Part shown: piece by piece, positions 49,332 to 57,679 of the stretch | Numbering within the stretch: position 1 is the stretch's first letter | Layout of the letters: every line of letters begins with the position of its first letter | NCBI RefSeq assembly: GCF_011038645.2 | Contig: NZ_CP064955.1 | Span: forward strand, 1,922,001 to 1,986,000 | Direction of reading: 5' to 3' | DNA: 64,000 nt | Source: Corynebacterium qintianiae | Lineage (GTDB): Bacteria; Actinomycetota; Actinomycetes; Mycobacteriales; Mycobacteriaceae | The notes under the pieces: generated by a model | Seen by the model: only the letters and a program-made list of their open reading frames with translations | What the model was told of the DNA's origin: nothing | Database searches by the model: none | Translations under genes and position numbers: made by a program

Positions 49332-49389
49332 CGAGACCTCAGCGCGTTCTCGCGTGCTTGTCGACGCCTGATTCGACGCTGAGGTCTTC
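49332..49389. repeat. About 57-bp palindromic repeat, copy B
   Basis: The outer arms AGACCTCAGCG (49334-49344) and CGCTGAGGTCT (49377-49387) match copy A at 45764-45820, while the centre differs. It lies between the convergent lplA and cysZ genes and overlaps the last 17 codons of cysZ. Confidence 0.7.
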
Positions 49390-50289
49390 CGGCAGCTGCT
49401 CCTTCTCGGACGCGGCCCGCGAATTGTGGCGCGCCTTGACTGCGCCGCGCCACGACAGGACCGCGCCGATGGCGAGCACAAGCACGCGCACGACCCACAA
49501 ATTGTCATCCAGCCCGACTGCCTTGAGTACCGTCGGCAGGTTGAGCACCACGATGAGGGTGCCCACAAAGCTGCCGAGCAGAATCGGATTCAGGCGGGTA
49601 ACCAGCCAGGCCGCTAGTGGAGCCGCAATGACGCCGCCAACCAGCAGTGCCGCGACCGCAGCGAGGTTGGTCACCAGGTCCTGCCACATTCCAATGACAA
49701 AGCCCAGTGTGGCGGCGGATGTGACCAGGAATTCGGCGGTGTTGACGGTGCCAACGATGCGCCGCGGCTCGGAGCGCCCCGCGGACAGCAGCGTCGAGGT
49801 GGTCACGGGGCCCCACCCGCCACCGCCGGTGGCGTCGATGAACCCGCCGACGAGGCCGAGCCCGCCGAGGAATCCGCGCGAGTGCGGCTTGGCGGCCAGT
49901 TTGCGCCGCGTCAGGCCGCGCGAAAAGCGCAACATCAGGTTGGCGCCGATGACGGCCAGGATCAACGACATGATCGGTTTCGCGGCCTCGGTGGACAAAT
50001 TCGACAGCACTGTCGCGCCGGCGAAGGAACCGACCGCGCCCGGTATACCGATTGCGGCGACGACCTTCCAGTCGACGTTGCCGAAGCGCCAGTGCGAGAT
50101 GCCGGAGACAAGGGTCGTTCCCAGCTCGGCGGTGTGCACCACCGCCGACGCTTGGGCGGGGCCGAGCCCGGCCAACATGACCAGGATGGTGGTCGACGTT
50201 ACGCCGAAGCCCATGCCCAGGCCGCCGTCGACGAGCTGGGCCGCGAGCCCGGCGAGCGCGATAAGGATGAGCGTAGTGAGGTGATTCAT
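49339..50289 (-). CDS. cysZ: TauE/SafE-type permease, probable sulfate transporter CysZ
   Basis: A 316-residue membrane protein with 7-8 helices of the TauE/SafE family (TLILIALAGLAAQLVDGGLGMGFGVTSTT; GGFIDATGGGGWGPVTTSTLL). In C. glutamicum the last gene of the cys operon encodes such a permease, needed for sulfate uptake. Its ATG overlaps the cysY stop (ATGA). The last ~17 residues (DLSVESGVDKHARTR) are encoded by a palindromic repeat and are probably not conserved. Confidence 0.88.
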   Translation of the reverse strand: MNHLTTLILIALAGLAAQLVDGGLGMGFGVTSTTILVMLAGLGPAQASAVVHTAELGTTLVSGISHWRFGNVDWKVVAAIGIPGAVGSFAGATVLSNLSTEAAKPIMSLILAVIGANLMLRFSRGLTRRKLAAKPHSRGFLGGLGLVGGFIDATGGGGWGPVTTSTLLSAGRSEPRRIVGTVNTAEFLVTSAATLGFVIGMWQDLVTNLAAVAALLVGGVIAAPLAAWLVTRLNPILLGSFVGTLIVVLNLPTVLKAVGLDDNLWVVRVLVLAIGAVLSWRGAVKARHNSRAASEKEQLPEDLSVESGVDKHARTR

Positions 50290-51011
50290 GTCAAGACCCC
50301 TTGGGTAACGGCCGCGCGGTAGCGCGCGGCGACGATGTCCGACAGATCTGTAATCAGAGGTGCCGAGTGAGTAAACATTGCGCCGGTGGCGTCTTGGATG
50401 CGGCCGAGCGCGCGGGTGGCGCGGTCGAGCAGCAAACCGTCGGTGACAAACAGCGGGAGGAGGTGCATTCGCTCTCTCTCCCGCGCAGCATTCTCGATGC
50501 CCGGGTTGCCTACCCGGTCGCCGACGCCGGTGGCCGGTACCACGGTGACCTCGCGCCCGGAGGCCTGGGACAGGGCTTGCCCCAGCGCCTCCGTTTTCGT
50601 TGCGGCTTCCTGGTTGGAGGTGCCCACGGGGTAGAGGATGACGGAGGCGTCGGAGGGGGCGTCGAGAAGTACGCGCCTGGCCAGCACCTCTACGATGTCC
50701 GCGCCCTGACCGAGCCCGTCTGCGAGGACAAGGTCCACGCCGGTGGCTTCGCGCGCCGCCGCGAACGCCGCGGGGACGTCCTTGGTGGCGTGGAAGGCAC
50801 GGGTGAACAGCAGCGGCACGACCACCGCCGCGGTGTAGCCCGCCTCAGCTGCGGCGCGCGTGGCGCCGGTGAGGTCTGGGGCGTTGAACTCGAGATGCGC
50901 GTCGACGGCCTCGACGCCCAGGGTGATCGCCGCTGCCGCGGTGAGCCGCTCGACTCCGCGCTGGGCGGAGTCGTGCCTGGAACCGTGCGACAGTGTGATC
51001 AGGGCGTGCAT
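50286..51011 (-). CDS. cysY: CbiX/SirB-like sirohydrochlorin ferrochelatase
   Basis: A 241-residue chelatase of the CbiX family. SHGSR and PLLFTRAFHATKDVP supply the N-terminal metal-binding His residues; the second half repeats the fold with a weaker site (VPATGVGD, LLPLFVTDGLL). It probably inserts Fe into sirohydrochlorin for the sirohaem of CysI. It is the corynebacterial cysY, 4 nt after cysN. Confidence 0.88.
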   Translation of the reverse strand: MHALITLSHGSRHDSAQRGVERLTAAAAITLGVEAVDAHLEFNAPDLTGATRAAAEAGYTAAVVVPLLFTRAFHATKDVPAAFAAAREATGVDLVLADGLGQGADIVEVLARRVLLDAPSDASVILYPVGTSNQEAATKTEALGQALSQASGREVTVVPATGVGDRVGNPGIENAARERERMHLLPLFVTDGLLLDRATRALGRIQDATGAMFTHSAPLITDLSDIVAARYRAAVTQGVLT

Positions 51012-51015
51012 CTGC

Positions 51016-52290
51016 CTACCTCAACCGGGTTCCCACGAGGCCGGCCGCGAGCGTGTTGCCCGACGCTTGGTCGATGAGCAGGAAATTGCCCACGGCACCG
51101 CGCGCGGCGTATTCCTCCACGGGGAGCTCCTGCGCGGTCTGCACCGTCACGTGCGCGATGTCGTTGAGTCCGAAGGATTCGGGGTTGTCAACGTCGTTGG
51201 CGCTTGAGTCAATATCAATAAGCTTGTCGACGGCCGTGACACGCGCCCGCACCAGCGAAGTACCGAACCTCAGTTTCACTGCCTGGCCGGGCGCGACGTC
51301 CTTGTCGGTCAGGCCGACAACGGTGGCACCGAACTCGCGCACCCCTTCCGGGGTCGAGCCTGCGGAGATGAGGTCGCCACGCACGAGGTCAATCTCGTTG
51401 GCCAGGCGCAACGCCACGGAGTCACCGGCGCGGGCGGAATCCTGCTCGCCGTCGGCGGTGTCGATGTGGGTCACCGTCGTGGTGCGGCCGCCCGCGCTGA
51501 CGGTGTCACCGACGTGGACCTCACCGGCGTTGACGCGCCCCGCGTAGGCGCGGTAGTCGGTGGCGTGCTCGCGGAGGACGTACTGGATGTTGAAGCGGAA
51601 GTCCAGCTCCAGAGCGCGCCCGGAGGCGACCGGGATCTCCTCGAGCAGCTCGAGCACAGTGGGGCCGGTGTACCAGCCCATGTTGGCAGAGCGCTCGACG
51701 ACGTTATCGCCCTTGAGTGCGGAGATCGGAACGACGTGCGGGTCCTCGATGCCGAGCTCGGCGGCCTTGGCCTCGAACTCGGCCTTGATGGAGTTGAAGG
51801 TCTCCTCGGAATAGTCGACGAGGTCGATCTTGTTCACACCGAGGATGACTGTCTTGACACCGAGCAGCGCCGCGACGTTGAGGTGGCGCACGGTCTGCTC
51901 CACCACGCCGTTGCGGGAGTCCACCAGCAGGACCACGACCTGGGAGGTGGACATGCCGGTCACCGTGTTGCGGGTGTACTGCACGTGGCCGGGGGTGTCC
52001 GCGAGGATGAAGGTGCGCTTGTCGGTGGCGAAGTAGCGGTAGGCCACGTCGATGGTGATGCCCTGCTCGCGCTCGGCCCGGAGGCCGTCGACAAGCAAGG
52101 AGAGGTCGAGGCCCTCGAAGCCGCGGTCAGCGGAGGTGCGCTCCACGGAGGCGAGCTGGTCGGCGAGCACGCTCTTGGTGTCGTGCAGCAGGCGGCCCAC
52201 AAAGGTGGACTTGCCGTCGTCGACGGAGCCGGCGGTGCACAGGCGCAGCGTCTGGCGCGTTGCGAGGATGTCTGAAACAGGGGCGCTCAT
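51016..52290 (-). CDS. cysN: Sulfate adenylyltransferase subunit 1 (GTPase)
   Basis: A 424-residue EF-Tu-like GTPase subunit of ATP sulfurylase. G1 GSVDDGKST, G3 DTPGH and G4 GVNKIDLV are intact, with two beta-barrel domains behind. No fused APS kinase domain, consistent with an APS-reductase route. Its ATG overlaps the cysD stop by one base. Confidence 0.97.
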   Translation of the reverse strand: MSAPVSDILATRQTLRLCTAGSVDDGKSTFVGRLLHDTKSVLADQLASVERTSADRGFEGLDLSLLVDGLRAEREQGITIDVAYRYFATDKRTFILADTPGHVQYTRNTVTGMSTSQVVVLLVDSRNGVVEQTVRHLNVAALLGVKTVILGVNKIDLVDYSEETFNSIKAEFEAKAAELGIEDPHVVPISALKGDNVVERSANMGWYTGPTVLELLEEIPVASGRALELDFRFNIQYVLREHATDYRAYAGRVNAGEVHVGDTVSAGGRTTTVTHIDTADGEQDSARAGDSVALRLANEIDLVRGDLISAGSTPEGVREFGATVVGLTDKDVAPGQAVKLRFGTSLVRARVTAVDKLIDIDSSANDVDNPESFGLNDIAHVTVQTAQELPVEEYAARGAVGNFLLIDQASGNTLAAGLVGTRLR

Positions 52291-53213
52291 CAGAAGTAGC
52301 CCTCCTTCTTGCGGTCTTCCATGGATGACTCGCTGAGTCGGTCGTCGGCGCGGGTGGCGCCGCGCTCGGTCAGGGTGGAGTTGGCGATCTCGGCGAGGAC
52401 GGCGTCGATCGTTGTTGCGTCGGACTCAACGGCGCCCGTGCAGGACATGTCGCCCACGGTGCGGAAGCGCACGCGGCGCGTTTCCAGCTCTTCGCCTTCG
52501 CGGGGACCGCCCCACTCGCCCGCGGTGAGCCACATGCCGTCGCGGTTGAACACCTCCCGCTCGTGCGCGAAGTAGATGTCGGGCAGACGGATGCCGCGCG
52601 CACCGATGTATTCCCACACGTCCGCCTCGGTCCAGTTGGAGATGGGGAACACGCGCACGTTCTCACCGGGCAGCTTCTCGCCGTTGTAGAGGTCCCACAG
52701 CTCGGGGCGTTGGCGGCGCGGGTCCCAGCCGCCGAAGGTGTCGCGGATGGAGAAGACGCGCTCCTTGGCGCGGGCGCGTTCCTCGTCGCGGCGTGCGCCG
52801 CCGAGCACGGCGTCGTAACCGACCTCGGCGATCGTCTCCACCAGCGGCACCGTCTGCAGCGGGTTGCGGGTGCCGTCCGGGCGCTCGGCTAGGTCACCGC
52901 GGTCGATCCAGTCCTGCACGGCGGCGACACGCAGCCGCACGCCGTACTCCTCCACGATTGAGTCGCGAAACTCGATGACCTCCGGGAAGTTGTGGCCGGT
53001 GTCCACGTGCAGCAGCTCGATCGGCATCGCCGCCGGGGCGAAAGCGCGTCGCGCGAGCTCCAGCACGACGCACGAGTCCTTGCCGCCCGAGAAGAGCAAA
53101 CCGATCTTGTCGAACTGCCCCGCCACCTCGCGCAGGATATGGATGGACTCGTTCTCCAAGTCCTTGAGGTGGGGCGAAATAGCGCCCGCCTTTTCAGAAT
53201 TTTTAATGTTCAT
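52290..53213 (-). CDS. cysD: Sulfate adenylyltransferase subunit 2
   Basis: A 307-residue catalytic subunit that makes APS from ATP and sulfate. PP-loop GLLFSGGKDSCVVLELA, LHVDTGHNFPEVIEFRD and the C-terminal TVGDMSCTGAVES are diagnostic. It starts 21 nt after cysH. Confidence 0.97.
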   Translation of the reverse strand: MNIKNSEKAGAISPHLKDLENESIHILREVAGQFDKIGLLFSGGKDSCVVLELARRAFAPAAMPIELLHVDTGHNFPEVIEFRDSIVEEYGVRLRVAAVQDWIDRGDLAERPDGTRNPLQTVPLVETIAEVGYDAVLGGARRDEERARAKERVFSIRDTFGGWDPRRQRPELWDLYNGEKLPGENVRVFPISNWTEADVWEYIGARGIRLPDIYFAHEREVFNRDGMWLTAGEWGGPREGEELETRRVRFRTVGDMSCTGAVESDATTIDAVLAEIANSTLTERGATRADDRLSESSMEDRKKEGYF

Positions 53214-53234
53214 AACAACAGTAATCTTTAGCCT

Positions 53235-54014
53235 TTATTCGTGGAGTCCGCATTCGGTCTTCGCGCTGAACGCCCAGCGACCCGCACGCGGGTCCTCGCC
53301 CTCGGCGACGGGCATGGTGCAGGTGGCGCACCCGATCGACGGGTATCCCTGCCTGGTCAGCGGGTGGATGATCAAGTTGTGGCTCTCCTCGAACTCGTCG
53401 GTCTCCTCGAGTGACCACGTCACGAGCGGGGAGATCTTCAACCGCCCGGTGGCGTCCAGGGACAGCGCCGGCGCGTTGGCGCGGGTCGGGCCGTCCGCGC
53501 GGCGCAGGCCCGTGATCCAGCCAACGTAAGGGCTCATGTGCACCGCCAGCGGCTCGACCTTGCGCATGCGGCAGCACGCCTCAGGATGGGAGCGGTAGAG
53601 GTTCGGCCCGTAGGTGCGGTCCTGCTCCTCGCGCGAGAGCACCGCCTTGGTGCGCACCAACGTGTGCGCCGGGTAGCGGTTCTCGACCTCGTCGGCGACG
53701 TTCAGCGTCTCCGGGAAGTGGTATTCGGTGTCCAGGAAGAGGAAGTCGGCGTCAGGAAGGTGGCGCTCGGCCAGCTCCGCAAGCACCGTGTTCTCCATCG
53801 ACAGGGTTACCACCAGCGGGCCTGGGGCGTTCCCGTGCGCCCACTCGAGGATCGCGTCGGCGGGAGCGTCGTAAAGCTCGCTCGCATATGCGTCCACGAG
53901 CTGCTCGTTGCGCTCCCGGATCTCCGGCGCGAGCGGCTCCGTCTCGCGCGGCCCCTCGGGGCTGACCGCCGGGTCAGCGAAATTGCCGGAGGGTCCTGAC
54001 AGCAGGTTAATCAT
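53235..54014 (-). CDS. cysH: Adenylyl-sulfate (APS) reductase
   Basis: A 259-residue reductase of APS to sulfite. The [4Fe-4S] cysteines EACCRMRK and GCATCTMPV mark it as an APS rather than PAPS reductase, and the C-terminal ECGLHE carries the catalytic Cys. LFLDTEYHFPETL is the substrate loop. It sits 13 nt after cysX. Confidence 0.96.
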   Translation of the reverse strand: MINLLSGPSGNFADPAVSPEGPRETEPLAPEIRERNEQLVDAYASELYDAPADAILEWAHGNAPGPLVVTLSMENTVLAELAERHLPDADFLFLDTEYHFPETLNVADEVENRYPAHTLVRTKAVLSREEQDRTYGPNLYRSHPEACCRMRKVEPLAVHMSPYVGWITGLRRADGPTRANAPALSLDATGRLKISPLVTWSLEETDEFEESHNLIIHPLTRQGYPSIGCATCTMPVAEGEDPRAGRWAFSAKTECGLHE

Positions 54015-54027
54015 TGTTTCTCACCTT

Positions 54028-54303
54028 TCATGCGTTCCCACCAGTGTGGCCGACTTCGCGCAGGACCGCATCATGACCGTGTTTGCGTAACGACGCCTGA
54101 AGGGCGTCCTCGGTGGAGGGGGCGGGCGCCGGGGTCGTACCCGCGTCGTCCTGGCCGTGGAACTTAACCTCGAAAACGCGTAGGCATTCCCCGCACTTCC
54201 ACGCGAACTCCGTCTCCTCGTTGGGGTAGAGCTCCTCGCCCGCGCAGTACGGGCAGTAGGTGGGGAAGTTCCGGTTCGGGTTCGGCGCCCGGCGCAGACT
54301 CAC
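54028..54303 (-). CDS. cysX: CysX, small zinc-ribbon/ferredoxin-like protein
   Basis: A 91-residue protein with two CxxC pairs (YCPYCAG and KCGECLRVF), a zinc-ribbon or rubredoxin-like pattern, plus a disordered tail. In C. glutamicum cysX lies at this place and is thought to carry electrons for CysI; metal type is unproven. ATG overlaps the cysI stop by 4 nt. Confidence 0.88.
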   Translation of the reverse strand: MSLRRAPNPNRNFPTYCPYCAGEELYPNEETEFAWKCGECLRVFEVKFHGQDDAGTTPAPAPSTEDALQASLRKHGHDAVLREVGHTGGNA

Positions 54304-55976
54304 CTCAGGTCCTCTTCGTCGGCGCGCTGCAGCCAGTCGCGGAAGATCTCGCCCTCGGAGCGCTTGTCCACGTAGTTCTGCACGACGCGGGTGACGTAAT
54401 CCGTCAACTCGCTGGAGAGCACCTTGTGCCCGCGCAGCTTGCGCCCGAAGTTCGCGCCCTCTCCGACGGTGCCGCCGAGGTGCACCTGGAATCCCTCCAC
54501 CTTCTCACCCTCCGAGTTGACCACCATCTGGCCTTTGAGCCCGATGTCGGAAACGTGGTGGCGGGCGCAGGCGTTAGGGCAGCCGTTCAGTGAGATCGAC
54601 ACGGGCGAGTCGAGGTCGCCGAAGCGCTCCTCCAGCTCGTCTGCGAGCTCGATGGCGCGGGACTTGGTGGTTACGTGAGCGAGCTTGCAGTACTCCAGCC
54701 CGGTGCACGAGAGCAGGCCGCGGCGGAACTCGCTGGGCTTGGAGTACAGGCCCATGTTCTCCAGGTCTCCCGTCAGCTTCTCGACGTCGCCCTCACGCAC
54801 GTCCAGGAACAGGAGCTCCTTGAACGGGGTGAAGCGCAGCTGGGTCAGCCCGTAGGACTCGGCCAGCTCGGCGGCGGCGATGAGCTGCTCACCCGACATG
54901 TGGCCGAGGGTGGGCTTGACGCCGATGTAGAAGTTCCCGTCCTTTTGCTCGTGCACGCCGATGTGGTCGCGGTCGATGAGGTTGTTCGGCGCCTTCGGGC
55001 CGTCGGGAAGCTCGTAGCCGAGGTAGTCCTTCTCCAGGATCTCGCGGAACTTCTCGACGCCCCACTCAGCGACCAGGAACTTCAATCGCGCCCGGTTGCG
55101 CAGGCGCCGGTAACCGTAGTCACGGAAGATGCGCACCACATTAGCCCACACCTCCGGCACCTGCTCGAGGGTGACGAAGGCCCCGAGGGACTGCGCCAGC
55201 ATCGGGTTGGTGGACAGGCCGCCGCCGATGTAGCACTCGAAACCCGAGCCAAGCTCGGGGTGCTCAACGCCGATGAAGGCCAGGTCGTTGATCTCGTGGA
55301 CGACGTCCTGGCGGGCGTTGCCGGAGATCGCCGACTTGAACTTGCGCGGCAGGTTCTGGAACTCCTCGTCTGTGACGATCTCCTGGATGCGGCGGATCGC
55401 CGGCGTGGCGTCGATAATCTCGTCTTTGGCGATGCCGGCGACGGGCGAGCCGAGGATCACGCGCGGCACGTCGCCGCAGGCGTCCCACGTGTTCAGCCCG
55501 ACGCTCTCGAGCTTGTCCCAGATCGCGGGGACATCCTCAATGGCGACCCAGTGCAGCTGGATGTTCTGCCGGTCCGTCAGGTCCACGGTGGAGCGGGCCC
55601 AGTCGCGGGAGATCTCTCCGACGGCCTTGGCCTGCTCGGTCGAGCACTGGCCGCCGTCGAAGCGGATGCGCATCATGAAGTACTCGTCCTGCAGCACGGA
55701 GTTGTCCTCGCCGGTGAACTCACCGCCGAGGTTCTGCTTGCGCTGGGTGTACATGCCGAGCCACTTGAAGCGCGGCGCGAGATCCTCGGGCGGGATGGAG
55801 GCGAAGCCCTGCTTCGAGTACGTGTCGATGACGCGCTGCTTGACCTGCATCACGGGCTCGAGCTGTTTGAGCTCTTCGTCGTGGTTCAGGGGCGAGGTGC
55901 CGTCGATAAGCCATTGGCCCTCGGGCTTCTTTGCCCGGGCCTTGACCTCGCGCGTTTTCGCGGTGGGGGCTGTCAT
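54300..55976 (-). CDS. cysI: Sulfite reductase (ferredoxin type)
   Basis: A 558-residue sirohaem/[4Fe-4S] enzyme that reduces sulfite to sulfide with six electrons. The cluster cysteines are in CTGLEYCKLA and NGCPNACARHHVSD. Single-polypeptide, no flavoprotein subunit, so it needs ferredoxin: Fpr lies divergently. ATG 55976 with AAGGAG 5 nt before GTG/ATG; GTG 55982 rejected. First gene of the cysIXHDNYZ operon, with McbR-type sites upstream. Confidence 0.96.
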   Translation of the reverse strand: MTAPTAKTREVKARAKKPEGQWLIDGTSPLNHDEELKQLEPVMQVKQRVIDTYSKQGFASIPPEDLAPRFKWLGMYTQRKQNLGGEFTGEDNSVLQDEYFMMRIRFDGGQCSTEQAKAVGEISRDWARSTVDLTDRQNIQLHWVAIEDVPAIWDKLESVGLNTWDACGDVPRVILGSPVAGIAKDEIIDATPAIRRIQEIVTDEEFQNLPRKFKSAISGNARQDVVHEINDLAFIGVEHPELGSGFECYIGGGLSTNPMLAQSLGAFVTLEQVPEVWANVVRIFRDYGYRRLRNRARLKFLVAEWGVEKFREILEKDYLGYELPDGPKAPNNLIDRDHIGVHEQKDGNFYIGVKPTLGHMSGEQLIAAAELAESYGLTQLRFTPFKELLFLDVREGDVEKLTGDLENMGLYSKPSEFRRGLLSCTGLEYCKLAHVTTKSRAIELADELEERFGDLDSPVSISLNGCPNACARHHVSDIGLKGQMVVNSEGEKVEGFQVHLGGTVGEGANFGRKLRGHKVLSSELTDYVTRVVQNYVDKRSEGEIFRDWLQRADEEDLR

Positions 55977-55992
55977 GAACACTCCTTCGAAA

Positions 55993-56008
55993 TAGACCGC
56001 TCTGTCTG
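55993..56008. promoter_or_regulatory. McbR-type site near cysI
   Basis: TAGAC-CGCTCT-GTCTG, one mismatch from the McbR palindrome TAGAC-N6-GTCTA, 17 nt upstream of the cysI start. Confidence 0.65.
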
Positions 56009-56191
56009 TGAACTTCCCAGATTTCGGCGGTTTTCCGGCAGTTTGCCGTACTGCTTTGTCTAGAGCAAGAGGGCCACCCCGTATTTACCGTTTATGCTGC
56101 ATGTACACCAATGAATTTAATTCCTTCGATAGGTGTGGTGAATGTATTTCCCTGCCGAAACTTGACACCGCCGCCGTCACCGGTAGATTTT

Positions 56192-56207
56192 TAGACCAAG
56201 CGGTCTA
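56192..56207. promoter_or_regulatory. McbR binding site near fpr
   Basis: TAGAC-CAAGCG-GTCTA is a perfect match to the McbR consensus, 53 nt upstream of the fpr start. The sulfur regulator McbR probably represses both divergent units. Confidence 0.85.
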
Positions 56208-56259
56208 TGGTTTACCATGGATGAATATAAAATCTTGAACCCGAAAGGACCCACCCCTC

Positions 56260-57624
56260 ATGAGTCTGCGCGTCGCCGTCATTGGCGCCGGCCCCGCCGG
56301 TATCTACGCCTCCGATCTGCTGATCCGCAACGAGGAGCTCGACATCTCCGTCGACCTCTTCGAGCAGATGCCCGCACCGTTCGGGCTGATCCGCTACGGC
56401 GTCGCACCCGACCACCCGCGCATCAAGGGAATCGTCAAGTCGCTGCACAACGTGCTGGACAAGCCGCACCTGCGCCTGCTGGGCAACATCGAGGTGGGCA
56501 AAGACATCACCGTCGCGGAACTGCGCGACTACTACGACGCCATCGTGTTCTCCACGGGTGCCGTGCGCGACCGCGAGCTGCTCATCCCCGGCGGCGAGAA
56601 ATCCATCGGCGCCGGTGAATTCGTCGGGTTCTACGACGGCAACCCCCGCTTCGACCGCGACTGGGACCTCTCCGCCCGCGAGGTTGCTGTCGTCGGTGTG
56701 GGCAACGTCGCGCTCGACGTTTCCCGCATCCTGGCCAAGACTGGCGACGAGCTGTTGGTCACCGAAATCCCGGACAACGTCTACAACTCCTTGAAGGACA
56801 ACAAGGCGGAGGTGGTCCACATGTTCGGCCGCCGCGGCCCCGCCCAGGCCAAGTTCACCCCGAAAGAACTTCGCGAGCTCGACCTCTCCGACACCATCCA
56901 GGTGCTCGTAGACCCGGAGGACATCGACTACGACCAGCTCTCCGAGGAGCTGCGCCGCGCCGACAAATCCATCGACCTCAACTGCCAGGTGCTCGAGCAG
57001 TACGCGATGCGCGAGCCGGACGACTCCCCGCACAAGATCCACATCCACTTCTTCGAGGAGCCCGTGGAGGTGCTCACCGAGGGCGACGCCATCGTGGGTA
57101 TCCGCACCGAGCGCCAGGAACTCGACGGCGAGGGCGGCATCCGCGGCACCGGCAACTTCACCGACTGGCCGGTCCAGCAGGTCTACCACGCCATCGGCTA
57201 CCGCTCCGAGCCCGTCGAGGGTGTCCCCTTCGACCTGGAGCGCAACGTCATCCCCAACGACGGCGGCCACGTGCTCAACGAAACCGGACTTGAGACGTCC
57301 CTGTATGTCACCGGCTGGATCAAGCGCGGTCCCATCGGCCTGATCGGCAACACCAAGTCCGACGCCAAAGAAACCACCGACATGCTCTTCGAGGACGCCG
57401 CCTCCGGCAAGCTGCCCGCGCCGAAGTTCAGCGACCCGGACGCCATCATCGAGCTGCTCGAATCCCGCGACATCCCCTACACCACCTGGGACGGCTGGTA
57501 CCGCCTCGACGGCGAGGAGCGCAAGCTGGGTGAGAACGACGCCCTGCTGCCGCGCGAGCGCAAGAAGATCGTCGAGTGGGAGGACATGGTCGCGCACGCC
57601 CGCGCCGTGCCGCAGGTCCCCTAA
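56260..57624 (+). CDS. fpr2: Ferredoxin--NADP+ reductase (FprA/adrenodoxin reductase type)
   Basis: A 454-residue flavoprotein: VAVIGAGPAGIYASDLLI binds FAD, VAVVGVGNVALDVSRIL binds NADPH, and GWIKRGPIGLIGNTKSDA is a C-terminal family motif. It should pass electrons from NADPH to ferredoxin or CysX for sulfite reduction. It is divergent from cysI with a McbR site in between. GAAAGG precedes the ATG. Confidence 0.95.
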   Translation: MSLRVAVIGAGPAGIYASDLLIRNEELDISVDLFEQMPAPFGLIRYGVAPDHPRIKGIVKSLHNVLDKPHLRLLGNIEVGKDITVAELRDYYDAIVFSTGAVRDRELLIPGGEKSIGAGEFVGFYDGNPRFDRDWDLSAREVAVVGVGNVALDVSRILAKTGDELLVTEIPDNVYNSLKDNKAEVVHMFGRRGPAQAKFTPKELRELDLSDTIQVLVDPEDIDYDQLSEELRRADKSIDLNCQVLEQYAMREPDDSPHKIHIHFFEEPVEVLTEGDAIVGIRTERQELDGEGGIRGTGNFTDWPVQQVYHAIGYRSEPVEGVPFDLERNVIPNDGGHVLNETGLETSLYVTGWIKRGPIGLIGNTKSDAKETTDMLFEDAASGKLPAPKFSDPDAIIELLESRDIPYTTWDGWYRLDGEERKLGENDALLPRERKKIVEWEDMVAHARAVPQVP

Positions 57625-57679
57625 CCTGCGCAAACCCTCAAAAGGTCCACATGTCGACGGCGTGGTCTACGCTTGGCCC

